Assembly (NCBI RefSeq): GCF_002355155.1
Contig: NZ_AP017369.1
Location: forward strand, 1,922,001-1,986,000
Direction: 5' to 3'
DNA length: 64,000 bases
From: Corynebacterium suranareeae
Lineage (GTDB): Bacteria; Actinomycetota; Actinomycetes; Mycobacteriales; Mycobacteriaceae
Shown here: positions 25,604 through 34,684 of the stretch, in pieces
Layout of the letters: every line of letters starts with the position of its first letter
Position numbering within the stretch: position 1 is the stretch's first letter
Translations under genes and position numbers: made by a program
Notes under the pieces: generated by a model
What the model was told of the DNA's origin: nothing
The model's input: only the letters and a program-made list of their open reading frames with translations
Databases searched by the model: none

Positions 25604-26320
25604 TTGACGTCACCAACTAATTCCACACATACCTATGACTTTGGTATCGCTAAAGAAGATCCATCACTAGAACGCTCCTGGGAGTTCTTCAAGGAAGAGA
25701 CCCGCGATCATGAGCTCACCATTCTCCATGATGATGGCGTCTACCGTCATCTTCGTGTAGCACAGCCCGGTACCGCTATTTTCAGCTGGGACATCATTAC
25801 GTGGCCTGGGCATCTCGCTATAGCCGGCGATATTGGTGACGGATTCACCTTCGCACGCCTGCACGATATGTTCGACTTCTTTACCCCCTATGCATCAGAT
25901 GCGGAGGCCATGCCGCAGATTAATCCTGACTACTGGCGCGAAAAACTCGGTCACGCTCAGCGCGGTGTGGAGAAGAAATACTCCCCGCATAGTTTTATGC
26001 ACCAAATCCGTCAGAGTGCTGAAGAATACACGCAAGATTATGAAGATCTCCACAATCACCCGCATCCTACCTTCAGCGTTGAAGAATTTTGCAGCAGTGC
26101 TGTGTATTACGCCGAGGACGAACACTCTGCTCGCGACTGGGCAAGCAGAGAGAGCTCTATCGAGGTGCTTGGTCAAGACCTCTACTGGGAGGGTGACTTC
26201 TCTGTCTTTGATCATCATTTCATCACTGCGTGCTTTGCCATTTCCGATGCGATTCGCCGCTACCGCAACGCTAAAGAGTCTGATGCTGTTATTGCCGAAA
26301 ATAATAACGCAGCACAGTAA
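25604..26320 (+). CDS. Hypothetical protein with TTG start, 238 aa
   Basis: The TTG at 25604 is preceded by AAAAAGGATAG at good spacing; no ATG lies nearby in frame. Acidic, aromatic-rich, with helical C-terminal half containing many Asp, Glu and Tyr (EEFCSSAVYYAEDEHSARDW). No known domain. Lower initiation from TTG may set its dose relative to neighbours. Confidence 0.73.
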   Translation: MTSPTNSTHTYDFGIAKEDPSLERSWEFFKEETRDHELTILHDDGVYRHLRVAQPGTAIFSWDIITWPGHLAIAGDIGDGFTFARLHDMFDFFTPYASDAEAMPQINPDYWREKLGHAQRGVEKKYSPHSFMHQIRQSAEEYTQDYEDLHNHPHPTFSVEEFCSSAVYYAEDEHSARDWASRESSIEVLGQDLYWEGDFSVFDHHFITACFAISDAIRRYRNAKESDAVIAENNNAAQ

Positions 26321-26360
26321 AAACTCTCTGTAACTACCCCGAAAGGACGACTCAACAACT

Positions 26361-27149
26361 ATGTCTACAACCACATCCCCTGGATACACCGTGCGCCCCA
26401 TCAGCGCCGTTCCCATGTTGATTATCGCTGATGTTTCCCACACGCTTAGCCGTTTGACCCACTTGTCAACGGCCAAACCCGTAAACGCTGTTCGACTCGA
26501 TGCTGTGGTCGATCTATTGCTGCAGCTCGCTAACCGACCTAAAGAGTCATACCGAGAGTTCGGCGGAATCATCATGCATCCCGAGTTAGCAGCACGCCCC
26601 ATCAACTTAAAAGATGTCATGCATGTAACCCGCACCTTCGGTAACAAAGCCCACGGACGCAAAAAAGTCCCTGTTGATGCCTTTATCGACGTGATCATCA
26701 TGCTTACCGATCAGCCCACACCAGGATCTCAATTCCGTACTGTGTCAGAACCAGAGCGGTCTCTACCACTGCCAGCAGGCATGATCATTATCGAGCAGGA
26801 TCATGATGATCACATGCACACCCTGATTGGATTTATGCGTGAATCTGCTCAAGGTAATTATGTCGCATTCTGGGCTTATGTCTCAGAACCTGATCTTTGG
26901 GCTGGGCAACAAGGCGGCAACGCCAATCTGTGCATTACTACCTATGATCCGGCTAACATCCGCGTCGCACGTGATCAAAGCGCTGCCGGTCTGCCTGAAG
27001 AACTAGCACTCGCAAGCCACCCACGTTTTGGCACTGTGCTCGTTACGCGTGCCACCAATGACATTGGCGACCACCTTGTTCTCACCACCTTCGAGGGTGG
27101 TGCTGCCCAGACCTATGCCAAGCCTGATCAGTTCCTGTTCTTGAGCTAA
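26361..27149 (+). CDS. LP-HP-YG repeat protein with helical N-domain, 262 aa
   Basis: An N-terminal helical domain of about 130 residues is followed by a degenerate unit (LPAGMIIIEQDHDDHMHTL) and a canonical unit (LPEELALASHPRFGTVLVT, near residue 212) with the typical continuation ND-x-x-x-HLVLTTF. Good AAGGAC ribosome binding site. Last gene before leader element 9. Confidence 0.75.
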   Translation: MSTTTSPGYTVRPISAVPMLIIADVSHTLSRLTHLSTAKPVNAVRLDAVVDLLLQLANRPKESYREFGGIIMHPELAARPINLKDVMHVTRTFGNKAHGRKKVPVDAFIDVIIMLTDQPTPGSQFRTVSEPERSLPLPAGMIIIEQDHDDHMHTLIGFMRESAQGNYVAFWAYVSEPDLWAGQQGGNANLCITTYDPANIRVARDQSAAGLPEELALASHPRFGTVLVTRATNDIGDHLVLTTFEGGAAQTYAKPDQFLFLS

Positions 27150-27194
27150 GTCTGAGGCTGCAGGCACAAGCACAAGTGCAGACACGGGCAAGAC

Positions 27195-27217
27195 AACCAC
27201 AGCAAAGCTGTGTTCGG
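27195..27217 (+). promoter_or_regulatory. Leader hairpin element, copy 9 of 14
   Basis: AACCACAGC/AAA/GCTGTGTT, then CGG. Here the bulge is the C of ACC instead of the usual A, because an extra A-T pair forms: pairing is kept while the bulge shifts by one base. A long hairpin (CGGGGTGCTGA with TCAGCACCCCG, about 27249-27276) follows. Confidence 0.84.
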
Positions 27218-27362
27218 CGGGGTATGTGAACGCTTAAAACCACACAAACGGGGTGCTGAGAAATTCAGCACCCCGTTTGTTGATGAGTAAAAAAATCCCC
27301 AGCATATTCAGTGGGTATGCCACTAAAAGTACCCCACAACAACACAAGAAAGCCTCCAACTC

Positions 27363-27992
27363 ATGTCTGAACGCACCTATACCCCCATCGACATTAACGG
27401 CTCCCCGATCGACACTCTGAACACCGCTATTAACAATCTTGTTGCACTCATACCCACCGGCGACTCCGCACTTATTTTTGAAGACGCTGTGGAACAGCTT
27501 CGCTTCATGGCAGATGATGTTGCCCGCCGTGGAAACCCTGAATACCAATATCAGCGTGCACTAGAGGTCGGCCAGCACCTTGGCCTCCCCAAGCGCTTCG
27601 CACTCGCCACCTGGGTCAATGATGAGGGCGACGTAGAACTTGGTGTCATCTGCAACACGTTCAACCGTGATGAAGACACTGGATCACGACTATTCCTGCA
27701 TATCTCAGTAAGCCCCGCCTACGAATCCCCGCACAACACCTACGGCGTGAACTATGGCGATGTTGCTATCGACGAAGCAGGTTTTACCTTTATCACCGAC
27801 ATCAATGACGAGAACGCCCGTATCCCAGAAGGCTTAAGCATTGGTGTTGTCGATGGGGAAAAAGTTGTATACACCAATCAGCTCGACTCTCGCAGCAACG
27901 CCCTGACCTTCAAACCAGACCTAAACAAGTACCCGCTGGTAGATCCCTACACCATCGACAAAGTATCCATGTACTACATCGCAGAAGCGTAG
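27363..27992 (+). CDS. LP-HP-YG family protein, 209 aa
   Basis: The N-terminal helical segment ends in NPEYQYQRALEVGQHLGLPKRFALA, the linker plus first repeat; a second unit starts IPEGLSIGVVDGEKVVYT near residue 155. The HP-YG part is diverged in both. The first unit is followed by a strand-rich region. First gene after leader element 9, ended by a strong terminator. Confidence 0.74.
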   Translation: MSERTYTPIDINGSPIDTLNTAINNLVALIPTGDSALIFEDAVEQLRFMADDVARRGNPEYQYQRALEVGQHLGLPKRFALATWVNDEGDVELGVICNTFNRDEDTGSRLFLHISVSPAYESPHNTYGVNYGDVAIDEAGFTFITDINDENARIPEGLSIGVVDGEKVVYTNQLDSRSNALTFKPDLNKYPLVDPYTIDKVSMYYIAEA

Positions 27993-28038
27993 ATGCTCGC
28001 AGCTAATAGTGACGTAGCTGAAAATCCACATCATCATC

Positions 28039-28078
28039 AACAAGCCCTGTGCACATCACGTGCGCGGGGCTTGTTCTT
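28039..28078 (+). terminator. Rho-independent terminator
   Basis: AACAAGCCC with GGGCTTGTT, inner GTGC/GCAC pairs, ending in TTCTTATT. Confidence 0.85.
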
Positions 28079-28114
28079 ATTCTCCCCACAACTAAAGAAA
28101 GCAGAACAATAACA

Positions 28115-29275
28115 ATGTACGATCGCACACCTATTCCTCGCACCGCCACTGTGCTTGAGGCACTGACCATCACCCGCGCCAACCTCACAGCATTTGGCAA
28201 AGACACCCATCAGTCTTTTAACCCAGTCTTCACCAGCGCTCTTGCGGAACTCGATAGCATCATCATCGAGGTGGAAAACAACAACCTTGAAGCCAACGTT
28301 GTCAAAGATGCGCAGCGTCTCGCAGAGAGCATTGGTCTACCGCACGGCGTTCTGGTCGCAACATTGACTGGTGACGACACCTGTTTTGTCTACCCTGCAC
28401 GCTGGGCGCACCTTGATGGCCGCGCTATGTGGCACGTTATTTCTCACGAAGCAGACAGCCCACACGGTATCGAGGTCTTTGTCACCACCAATGACAGCTT
28501 CACTTTTATCACCGAGCGTCACCGTGCATTAAGTTATGACGGTCAGCTGCCGTGGTGGATCACCCTGTATAACCATGACGGCGTTCCATCTTTGCGCTCT
28601 ACTCAAGTCAGCCATGACGATGGCACCTACCTCGTTCTTAGCCCAGTGGAGACGACCTACGGTAATCTCGGAGAATTTGAGATTGACGAGCTTGTACCAG
28701 AGGAAACAGTAGATACAGCACCACCAAAACAGCGCTCACACGAAGGATCAGCTTACGATCCAACAGAAGATGTCGCCTTCCAGACTGTGCAGATCGCACA
28801 GAAGTTGCAGCTCCCCGATGGGCTCTATCTCGCAGATAACCCAACATATGGTCGCGTTATTGTGGCACAGCCACCGCAGCATAACCCAAACAACATGATC
28901 GCCTTTGGACTGTACCAACAGCCTGATAAAACTGGTGATGGTTCTTCCTGGGAAGAACTCGAACCCTACGGCGCCGATTCTCAGTACCAAGATCCAGACT
29001 GCTTCACTTATGTCAACGACGACCGACGCCTTAACTCTGTACGACCAGAAACCTGTGACCCTCAGACAGGACTTCCACTAGGTATGCGCGTTGCGCTCTG
29101 GACCAACAAGCCGGGCAAACCAGGCCCACGCGTCATTGTCGCACCACACAATAACAATGAGGACGGCACTGAGCTGATTTTTGTCCGTGAAATTAACTCA
29201 GAATGTGGCGCCTACATCGTTATTGTCGCTGCTGAAGAGATCACGGAGCTGCACGAGGTAAACGATCAACCATGA
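28115..29275 (+). CDS. LP-HP-YG repeat protein, four units, 386 aa
   Basis: Start at 28115 behind AAAGAAAG. Four units: LPHGVLVATLTGDDTCFVY, LPWWITLYNHDGVPSL, LPDGLYLADNPTYGRVIVA (canonical) and LPLGMRVALWTNKPGKPG with PRVIVAPHNNN. Acidic linkers separate the units. The stop overlaps the next start (ATGA). Central gene of the repeat family; longer members look like concatenations of the shorter ones. No known domain. Confidence 0.77.
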   Translation: MYDRTPIPRTATVLEALTITRANLTAFGKDTHQSFNPVFTSALAELDSIIIEVENNNLEANVVKDAQRLAESIGLPHGVLVATLTGDDTCFVYPARWAHLDGRAMWHVISHEADSPHGIEVFVTTNDSFTFITERHRALSYDGQLPWWITLYNHDGVPSLRSTQVSHDDGTYLVLSPVETTYGNLGEFEIDELVPEETVDTAPPKQRSHEGSAYDPTEDVAFQTVQIAQKLQLPDGLYLADNPTYGRVIVAQPPQHNPNNMIAFGLYQQPDKTGDGSSWEELEPYGADSQYQDPDCFTYVNDDRRLNSVRPETCDPQTGLPLGMRVALWTNKPGKPGPRVIVAPHNNNEDGTELIFVREINSECGAYIVIVAAEEITELHEVNDQP

Positions 29276-29703
29276 CAAACGCAACTCGTGACGCAAGCTT
29301 AGCTGCAGCAGCCAAACTTGGGTTACCACCTGATCTTTTCATTGCCCAGCACACCACACACGGTGTGTGCATTGTCTCCAAACATACTGTGGCCATCCAC
29401 AAAGACGGATATTCCTGCCACCTTGGTCTCCACTTAGATGCAGCGGGTGTCGTTAATCTCTGGCACCCCAGCATCAACGACCTCACACCAGTTGTTGCCG
29501 CAGAGCTGCCCGATTGGATCATGCTCAAGCGACATAATCGCTACGGCATTGTTGCTGCATCCGTTAACACTGATTTTCACCCACCATTAGAAGACACCAC
29601 TGAGCACGACTGTCATATCGCATTCGTTGTCAACGGTCTGTACAAACCCACAAGACGCCCCTATGTCATGACCTTTGAACCCAAAGAGCTCCACGACATC
29701 TAA
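29272..29703 (+). CDS. LP-HP-YG repeat protein, two units, 143 aa
   Basis: ATGA overlap with the preceding stop. Units LPPDLFIAQHTTHGVCIVS (residue 18) and LPDWIMLKRHNRYGIVAAS (residue 78). This compact two-unit form is nearly the whole protein and may be the minimal functional version. Confidence 0.76.
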   Translation: MTNATRDASLAAAAKLGLPPDLFIAQHTTHGVCIVSKHTVAIHKDGYSCHLGLHLDAAGVVNLWHPSINDLTPVVAAELPDWIMLKRHNRYGIVAASVNTDFHPPLEDTTEHDCHIAFVVNGLYKPTRRPYVMTFEPKELHDI

Positions 29704-29722
29704 ACCAGAAAGGAAATTCGCC

Positions 29723-30634
29723 ATGTCTCACGACAACGCTGTCACGCAGCAACCTGTCAACCATATTCATATTCCAGCGCACACCACTGCGCATTCAGAT
29801 CGCTTCGAGCATCCAGACAACGGCTATGGCTACACCGTTCGCCAGGACACTGATGTGGAGAACCCGATGACGTACCATGACGCGAAAGATGCAGCGATCT
29901 GGGCTTTTGGACAACCGCGACGCGGGAGCACCATCCCTGATAAGCCAGAAGGCAATGACATCCTCGACATCTTTGCCAAATTCATCCACGGCGATTACGA
30001 CAATGACTCAGACATTTTCGACATGTCCGAAGGTGATGCTGCGGTATCACTCATGCGCACCAAAGAATATGTCGCTAAACACCATCCAGAACTTATTTTC
30101 GACATCTCTGCGAAAACCATTGTCGGTTATTCTCAGAGCGATTGGCTCGATGTGGTCTGTGCTACTACTGCTGCCACCCGCGACGAGCTTATCCCTGCTG
30201 ACAGTATTATTGACATCTACCGCCAGCGGGCTTTTGGTGATGTGTGGACAGTAATCCCTGATTCGCAGCCGGGTCTCGCAGGTATTTATGCCGATGATCC
30301 AGCTGACGCCCTTGCATACTATCAAGAGAATTTCGAAGATGAGCCCATCTGGGATCTCTTGAGCAAACACGACGCCGAAAAAGAGGCTGCTGCGCTGGCA
30401 GCTGCCTCTGCTGCAGAAAACCACGCACTAGCACGAGGTACTACCCCAGTCATTATCCGTGCACATGACATCATCACTAATGCACGTCACCTCATGTCCG
30501 ATAGTGCTGACGACAATCCCGAATACGATCGTGCCTTGGTCGAACTTAGTGCTCATCTCTTAGGTCTTGATCTAGATGACCGCGTTGCTGCAGAGATGAC
30601 CATTTTAGGTCGCCCTGTATCTGAAGAAGGATAA
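29723..30634 (+). CDS. Acidic hypothetical protein with LGL linker, 303 aa
   Basis: Start at 29723 behind CAGAAAGGA. Acidic throughout; C-terminus NPEYDRALVELSAHLLGLDLDDRVA resembles the linker helix that precedes repeats in the 209-aa neighbour, but no full repeat follows. The ALAAASAA helix near residue 235 is a low-complexity spacer. Function unknown. Confidence 0.74.
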   Translation: MSHDNAVTQQPVNHIHIPAHTTAHSDRFEHPDNGYGYTVRQDTDVENPMTYHDAKDAAIWAFGQPRRGSTIPDKPEGNDILDIFAKFIHGDYDNDSDIFDMSEGDAAVSLMRTKEYVAKHHPELIFDISAKTIVGYSQSDWLDVVCATTAATRDELIPADSIIDIYRQRAFGDVWTVIPDSQPGLAGIYADDPADALAYYQENFEDEPIWDLLSKHDAEKEAAALAAASAAENHALARGTTPVIIRAHDIITNARHLMSDSADDNPEYDRALVELSAHLLGLDLDDRVAAEMTILGRPVSEEG

Positions 30635-30662
30635 CCACCGCACAAGAAAGAAGCACCCCCTC

Positions 30663-31157
30663 ATGGCTCGAACCACACCTCCACCGGCTGATGTTCTCAG
30701 CATCATTAACCGCAGGCGTAGCCATGCTGCGCAGATTCGCCCCAGTCGTGAAGCCGGCCTACAGCTCGGTCTGCCTCGCGGCATGTGGATCGCCGTGCAC
30801 GAACTATACGGCAGGTGTATGGTCGCACCATCACCTAATCCAGCGCGCAACAACTGCTACGAGGCTCTGTACCTTGACCGAGACAACCACATTGTCGTTG
30901 TTGGAGATTTCCAGCTCGATGAGCTTGCACCTGTTGTTGCTACAGAACTCCCCTCGTGGGCTATGACAATCACACACGACACTTACGGCCTCTGTGTCGT
31001 ATCGAGTAAGCCCAATATCATGCCGGCAGGCTTCCCCCTTGGCAACCTCTACAACAACATGCACATGGCGCTGGTCTTTAACGGGCTGTCTGACATGCCG
31101 ATGCAGACCACGTTAAGCCCCGAACACATCGCAACACTACAAGAAAGAACCACTTAA
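30663..31157 (+). CDS. LP-HP-YG repeat protein, two units, 164 aa
   Basis: Units LPRGMWIAVHELYGRCMVA (residue 38) and LPSWAMTITHDTYGLCVVS (residue 97). Basic N-terminal helix. Same two-unit layout as the 143-aa protein at 29272. Two bp upstream of the HD-like gene. Confidence 0.76.
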   Translation: MARTTPPPADVLSIINRRRSHAAQIRPSREAGLQLGLPRGMWIAVHELYGRCMVAPSPNPARNNCYEALYLDRDNHIVVVGDFQLDELAPVVATELPSWAMTITHDTYGLCVVSSKPNIMPAGFPLGNLYNNMHMALVFNGLSDMPMQTTLSPEHIATLQERTT

Positions 31158-31159
31158 TC

Positions 31160-31705
31160 ATGACTATCCCACAAGAGGTACTAGACAGCCCGGAATACCG
31201 TGTGATCAGCGCCTTCTACGACGGTCAGTCTGCTGCACGTACGGGGCTACCCTATATCAAACACATTGATGAGGGCTTGGCTGTGCTCGATCGTATTCAT
31301 GCATCACTGTCAACGCGTAAAGCCTATTGTCTGCATCCTATTTTCCAAGGGACACACAGCTTTAAAGATCTAGAAGGTAAAAAGAACGCAACACCTATCA
31401 TTGTCGGCGTTAATATTTCTCTCGCCGATCTTGATCCTTTGGCTGTTATTTATGCCACGGAGTACCGCCACACTGCGAACAACCACCTGGTCAAGCACCA
31501 TACTGGACCAGATCAGAAGATCGCATTGTCACCGCTGCACGGTGTCAACGACATGCTCATTGCCGACAAGATTCAAAACTATGCTGACTTCATGAAGTAT
31601 CACTATGGCGCCCATACCAACAGCGACAATCTTCATGCCTATTTCCTTAACTGGCATCGTCACCTCGGCGTTGACTTTCATGATTTTGCTGACCTGTGGA
31701 GTTAA
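31160..31705 (+). CDS. HD-type phosphohydrolase-like phage protein, 181 aa
   Basis: Matches a family common in phages: SAARTGLPYIKHIDEGL with His35, AYCLHPIFQ with His59, and MLIADKIQNYADF with Asp136, ending in YFLNWHRHLGVDF. The spaced His and Asp fit an HD-like metal site, so nucleotide or phosphoester hydrolysis is plausible. Starts 2 bp after the preceding stop. The best-recognised gene of this block. Confidence 0.68.
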   Translation: MTIPQEVLDSPEYRVISAFYDGQSAARTGLPYIKHIDEGLAVLDRIHASLSTRKAYCLHPIFQGTHSFKDLEGKKNATPIIVGVNISLADLDPLAVIYATEYRHTANNHLVKHHTGPDQKIALSPLHGVNDMLIADKIQNYADFMKYHYGAHTNSDNLHAYFLNWHRHLGVDFHDFADLWS

Positions 31706-31737
31706 CCAGCCTGGATTAAGTAGTATTCAATGTCGCA

Positions 31738-31774
31738 GCCCCGTAACTTAAGTCAATTAGTTATGGGGTTTTGT
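31738..31774 (+). terminator. Terminator, first of a duplicated pair
   Basis: CCCCGTAACT with AGTTATGGGG, then TTTTG. The loop and upstream 25 bp are nearly the same as at 33019-33058. Confidence 0.82.
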
Positions 31775-31832
31775 TATTATTAAATTTAGTAATTAAATTT
31801 CTACGTCATCCCCGATAAGAATAGGACACATC

Positions 31833-32990
31833 ATGCGTCAACCCGCCATCAACGAGCTGATGCAAGCTCCCCACCCCTACACCGTCCATGAGCTGCTGAG
31901 AGCACCACACAACTTCACCATCAACGAACTACAGTTCACCCAAGCACTCGCTCGCGGACAACATGTCATCATCATCTCCCTCTGGGCCGACCGATGCTTT
32001 CTTTTTGAACCCACCCTTCGTCAAATCCTTAACGAGAGCACCCGTGAGATCGTTCCACAGCTGCACCTGCCGAAGATGACCATCGACTTTGACGTGGAAG
32101 CTGCAGGACATCGTATCGAGAACCAGCGCACTGTTGTACAAAACAAGGGTAAGCGTATTTTGCCACCGGGCTACGACATCGCTTTTCACGGTGACTACGG
32201 TTATGTCCTCACGCTGCCTCATTTCGCGGGTCGCTTAAGTGCAGAGTCCCCATCAAGCACCCACTTCATCTACTACGAATCAGCGGGTGGTCCGTACCAC
32301 ATGGAATTCGGCATCGCTCGACCCGGCACACTTAAATGGGACAGAGTGGACACCTCCACTAATGATGCGCTGCTTTATGCGTTCAACAGCAAGCTCGGTG
32401 GAATCAGGCTCGCATACGATACCCACGGACCACTTATCGTTTCCCCTGGCGCAGACGCTGATGGATGTCACGCTATCTATCGGCCCGTCCGCGACAACCA
32501 CAACAATGTTTATGACACCTCATGGATTAACTGGCAGGCTACTCTCCTCATTGACCAATTCTCATTCGCGCCAATCCACTCACTCGGTGACCCCGACCTT
32601 GAGTCACGAGAGCCAATCAACCCTGATCACGTACTACCAGAGGGTATGTTGCTGGCGATTGACGAGGAGGTTGGTCCTGTTGTCGTATCACCGCACGCCA
32701 ATGAGCGTCAGTGCCACAACATCTTCCACGATGCCCTCTTCAATACCTCTGTCTCGGATCGACCACTAACCCACCTTGCTCAGATCAGTTACCTCGAACT
32801 CGCGGACCTCCCCGACAACCTCAGGCTTGCTGACCACCCCGACTACGGTCGAGTCGTCGTTGGTGAATCTGATCTCCCATGGAATGACGAGGGTGAATGC
32901 GACATTTTCCGCCTGTGCAGCATTGATGAATCCCCTGCCGGTGCTATCCACGATCGCATTCAAGAATCTGAGCTGTCGTTCATCAGCTAA
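31833..32990 (+). CDS. LP-HP-YG repeat protein, four units, 385 aa
   Basis: N-terminus with two DLL/HELL-AP-F-T motifs, like the 91-aa protein at 23463. Then LPPGYDIAFHGDYGYVLTL, GGIRLAYDTHGPLIVSPGA, LPEGMLLAIDEEVGPVVVS and LPDNLRLADHPDYGRVVVG. The last, canonical unit is almost identical to one in the 221-aa protein at 33394 (LPAHLRLADHPDYGRVIVS), pointing to recent duplication. Flanked by the duplicated terminators. Confidence 0.77.
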   Translation: MRQPAINELMQAPHPYTVHELLRAPHNFTINELQFTQALARGQHVIIISLWADRCFLFEPTLRQILNESTREIVPQLHLPKMTIDFDVEAAGHRIENQRTVVQNKGKRILPPGYDIAFHGDYGYVLTLPHFAGRLSAESPSSTHFIYYESAGGPYHMEFGIARPGTLKWDRVDTSTNDALLYAFNSKLGGIRLAYDTHGPLIVSPGADADGCHAIYRPVRDNHNNVYDTSWINWQATLLIDQFSFAPIHSLGDPDLESREPINPDHVLPEGMLLAIDEEVGPVVVSPHANERQCHNIFHDALFNTSVSDRPLTHLAQISYLELADLPDNLRLADHPDYGRVVVGESDLPWNDEGECDIFRLCSIDESPAGAIHDRIQESELSFIS

Positions 32991-33018
32991 TTAGCCCGAA
33001 TTAAGCAGTAGCCAACTC

Positions 33019-33058
33019 CACAGCCCCGTAACTTAAGTCACTTAGCTACGGGGCTGTG
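33019..33058 (+). terminator. Terminator, second of a duplicated pair
   Basis: CACAGCCCCGTA with TACGGGGCTGTG; same loop as the hairpin at 31738. No T-run remains, so it may terminate weakly and allow read-through to 33089. Confidence 0.7.
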
Positions 33059-33088
33059 CTAATACTATCAACACAGAAAGGAACTCCC

Positions 33089-33391
33089 ATGTCTGATACC
33101 CAGAAAACAGAGTTCGACATTGACTGGCAGGCTGAATGCATCCGGCTTGACCGAGAGAACCAAGAATTCATGCGAGCCATCTATGAGAAGCAGCAGCGCG
33201 ACAAGCTGGAACAAACCACTGAATTCCGCATCGTCAACGAGTCAAATGGCACTGTCCACCGCGACAACATCACCGACTACAACGAAGCACGCACTATTGC
33301 ACAGCTCTACGACAACGCTGTCATTCAAACCCGACCAGCGTACCCATGGAAAACACTCACACCATCTACCAGCACAGATTCAGGAAACTAA
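33089..33391 (+). CDS. Small hypothetical protein, 100 aa
   Basis: Start at 33089 behind AGAAAGGA. Highly charged, with a helical N-terminal half that could form a coiled coil (IRLDRENQEFMRAIYEKQQR). Ends 2 bp before the next gene. Unknown. Confidence 0.72.
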   Translation: MSDTQKTEFDIDWQAECIRLDRENQEFMRAIYEKQQRDKLEQTTEFRIVNESNGTVHRDNITDYNEARTIAQLYDNAVIQTRPAYPWKTLTPSTSTDSGN

Positions 33392-33393
33392 TC

Positions 33394-34059
33394 ATGACTA
33401 ACGCACGTACTATCCCAGAAGACCAACGACTACCTGAAGGCATGTGGTTGGGCTGTGAATTCCGAACCGACGAGATCATGGTGATGTCGCCACATAAATC
33501 AACAATGTCTGGTTGGGACACCTTCTCCAACAGCGATGATGCAGAGCTCCCCTCATATGGCACCATTGAACCTGGTGATGTCGAAGAAATCCCTTATGAA
33601 GGTACTCGCAGTTTGCCAGCTCATCTTCGACTCGCTGACCACCCTGACTATGGTCGAGTCATTGTCTCTCGATGCACCAGCGACGAAAACTCTGACTTCT
33701 TTGAGATTTTTCGACCATCTACACGCTATCCATCCGGTGCCGGTCAAAGCTTCGTCCACATAAACACCCTACATTTCTCTGACAACACACTCGCTGATAT
33801 GGACAGAAACGCACGCCAAGGCTGTGTCGGCATGTGGGCCAACGTTGTCACAGATCCAAACGATCCCATCAACAGCACTGTGCAAGCTGTTATTTTGAAC
33901 CCCGGTCAAGACCCCGATTACCCAGATGAGTACCGGGTCAGCAACGCAGCCATTGGCTTTGAAAACACCTCACCCGAGCTGGTGACACCACTGTTTAATA
34001 TGCCCCGCGCCTATGACCGCAACGGCAATCCGCCAGGTCACCCCAACTTTAAGGAGTAA
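33394..34059 (+). CDS. LP-HP-YG repeat protein, 221 aa
   Basis: Start at 33394, 2 bp after the previous stop. Units LPEGMWLGCEFRTDEIMVMS and LPAHLRLADHPDYGRVIVS, then a third, diverged stretch (CVGMWANVVTDPNDPINSTV) with similar spacing. C-terminal acidic tail. Last member of the repeat family. Confidence 0.75.
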   Translation: MTNARTIPEDQRLPEGMWLGCEFRTDEIMVMSPHKSTMSGWDTFSNSDDAELPSYGTIEPGDVEEIPYEGTRSLPAHLRLADHPDYGRVIVSRCTSDENSDFFEIFRPSTRYPSGAGQSFVHINTLHFSDNTLADMDRNARQGCVGMWANVVTDPNDPINSTVQAVILNPGQDPDYPDEYRVSNAAIGFENTSPELVTPLFNMPRAYDRNGNPPGHPNFKE

Positions 34060-34066
34060 CCCACCC

Positions 34067-34291
34067 ATGTCTACACCTAAAAAGGCACAAGAACTCAGCG
34101 GCGTCAATATTGGCGATGTTGTTAGTTTCTCTCACGAGGGCGCCGATATTCGCGGCATCCTGCGACAAATTCATCATGACGGTAACAGCACGTACTTGAG
34201 CCTCATCGACATCGAATATGACGCTAAGAACAATTATGACTTCCCCGAATACGACTGCGACCCCAACGACATCATCAACCTAGAAAGATAA
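34067..34291 (+). CDS. Small paralogue pair, member 1, 74 aa
   Basis: Starts MSTPKKAQELSGVNIGDVV and shares with the next gene the pattern KKAxEL-x-NIG and LRQIxHxG. SH3-like small beta protein is possible. AAGGAG ribosome binding site 7 bp after the preceding stop. Confidence 0.7.
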   Translation: MSTPKKAQELSGVNIGDVVSFSHEGADIRGILRQIHHDGNSTYLSLIDIEYDAKNNYDFPEYDCDPNDIINLER

Positions 34292-34297
34292 ACACCC

Positions 34298-34540
34298 ATG
34301 TCTGCACTCAAGAAAGCAGCAGAACTTAATGCGACCAATATTGGACAAGGAATTCGATTCATCAACAGTCGTGGAATCATCCCCTATGAGGTCAATATGG
34401 AACTGCGACAGATCAACCACAACGGCGCCGAGACTGTGCTCGATGGGTACATCATCGACGGTGACAACCTTGTCACCGGTACTGAACTTGAACAATTTCT
34501 TATTTCCCCCAGTGCCCAGGTCATCATCTACGACATCTAA
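34298..34540 (+). CDS. Small paralogue pair, member 2, 80 aa
   Basis: Diverged copy of the 74-aa gene (MSALKKAAELNATNIGQGI, LRQINHNGAET). Six bp after its stop. Last gene of the 28-34.5 kb block. Confidence 0.7.
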   Translation: MSALKKAAELNATNIGQGIRFINSRGIIPYEVNMELRQINHNGAETVLDGYIIDGDNLVTGTELEQFLISPSAQVIIYDI

Positions 34541-34618
34541 TTCTTAACCTGTAACGCCCTTCGCGCTGGGATAACAGGACATGTCATACCTGTCCCGGCG
34601 TGCTTTAAAAATATCTCA

Positions 34619-34639
34619 GCACATATATACTATATGTGC
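34619..34639. promoter_or_regulatory. Palindrome upstream of flotillin gene
   Basis: GCACATATA and TATATGTGC, 9-bp perfect arms with a 3-nt spacer, 45 bp before the flotillin start, followed by another CATATATAC. Likely operator or promoter region. A GC-rich imperfect hairpin at about 34563-34602 precedes it. Confidence 0.5.
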
Positions 34640-34684
34640 ACCATATATACAGTTTTTAATCAAGAAAGCAGGTAGCACTCCCCC

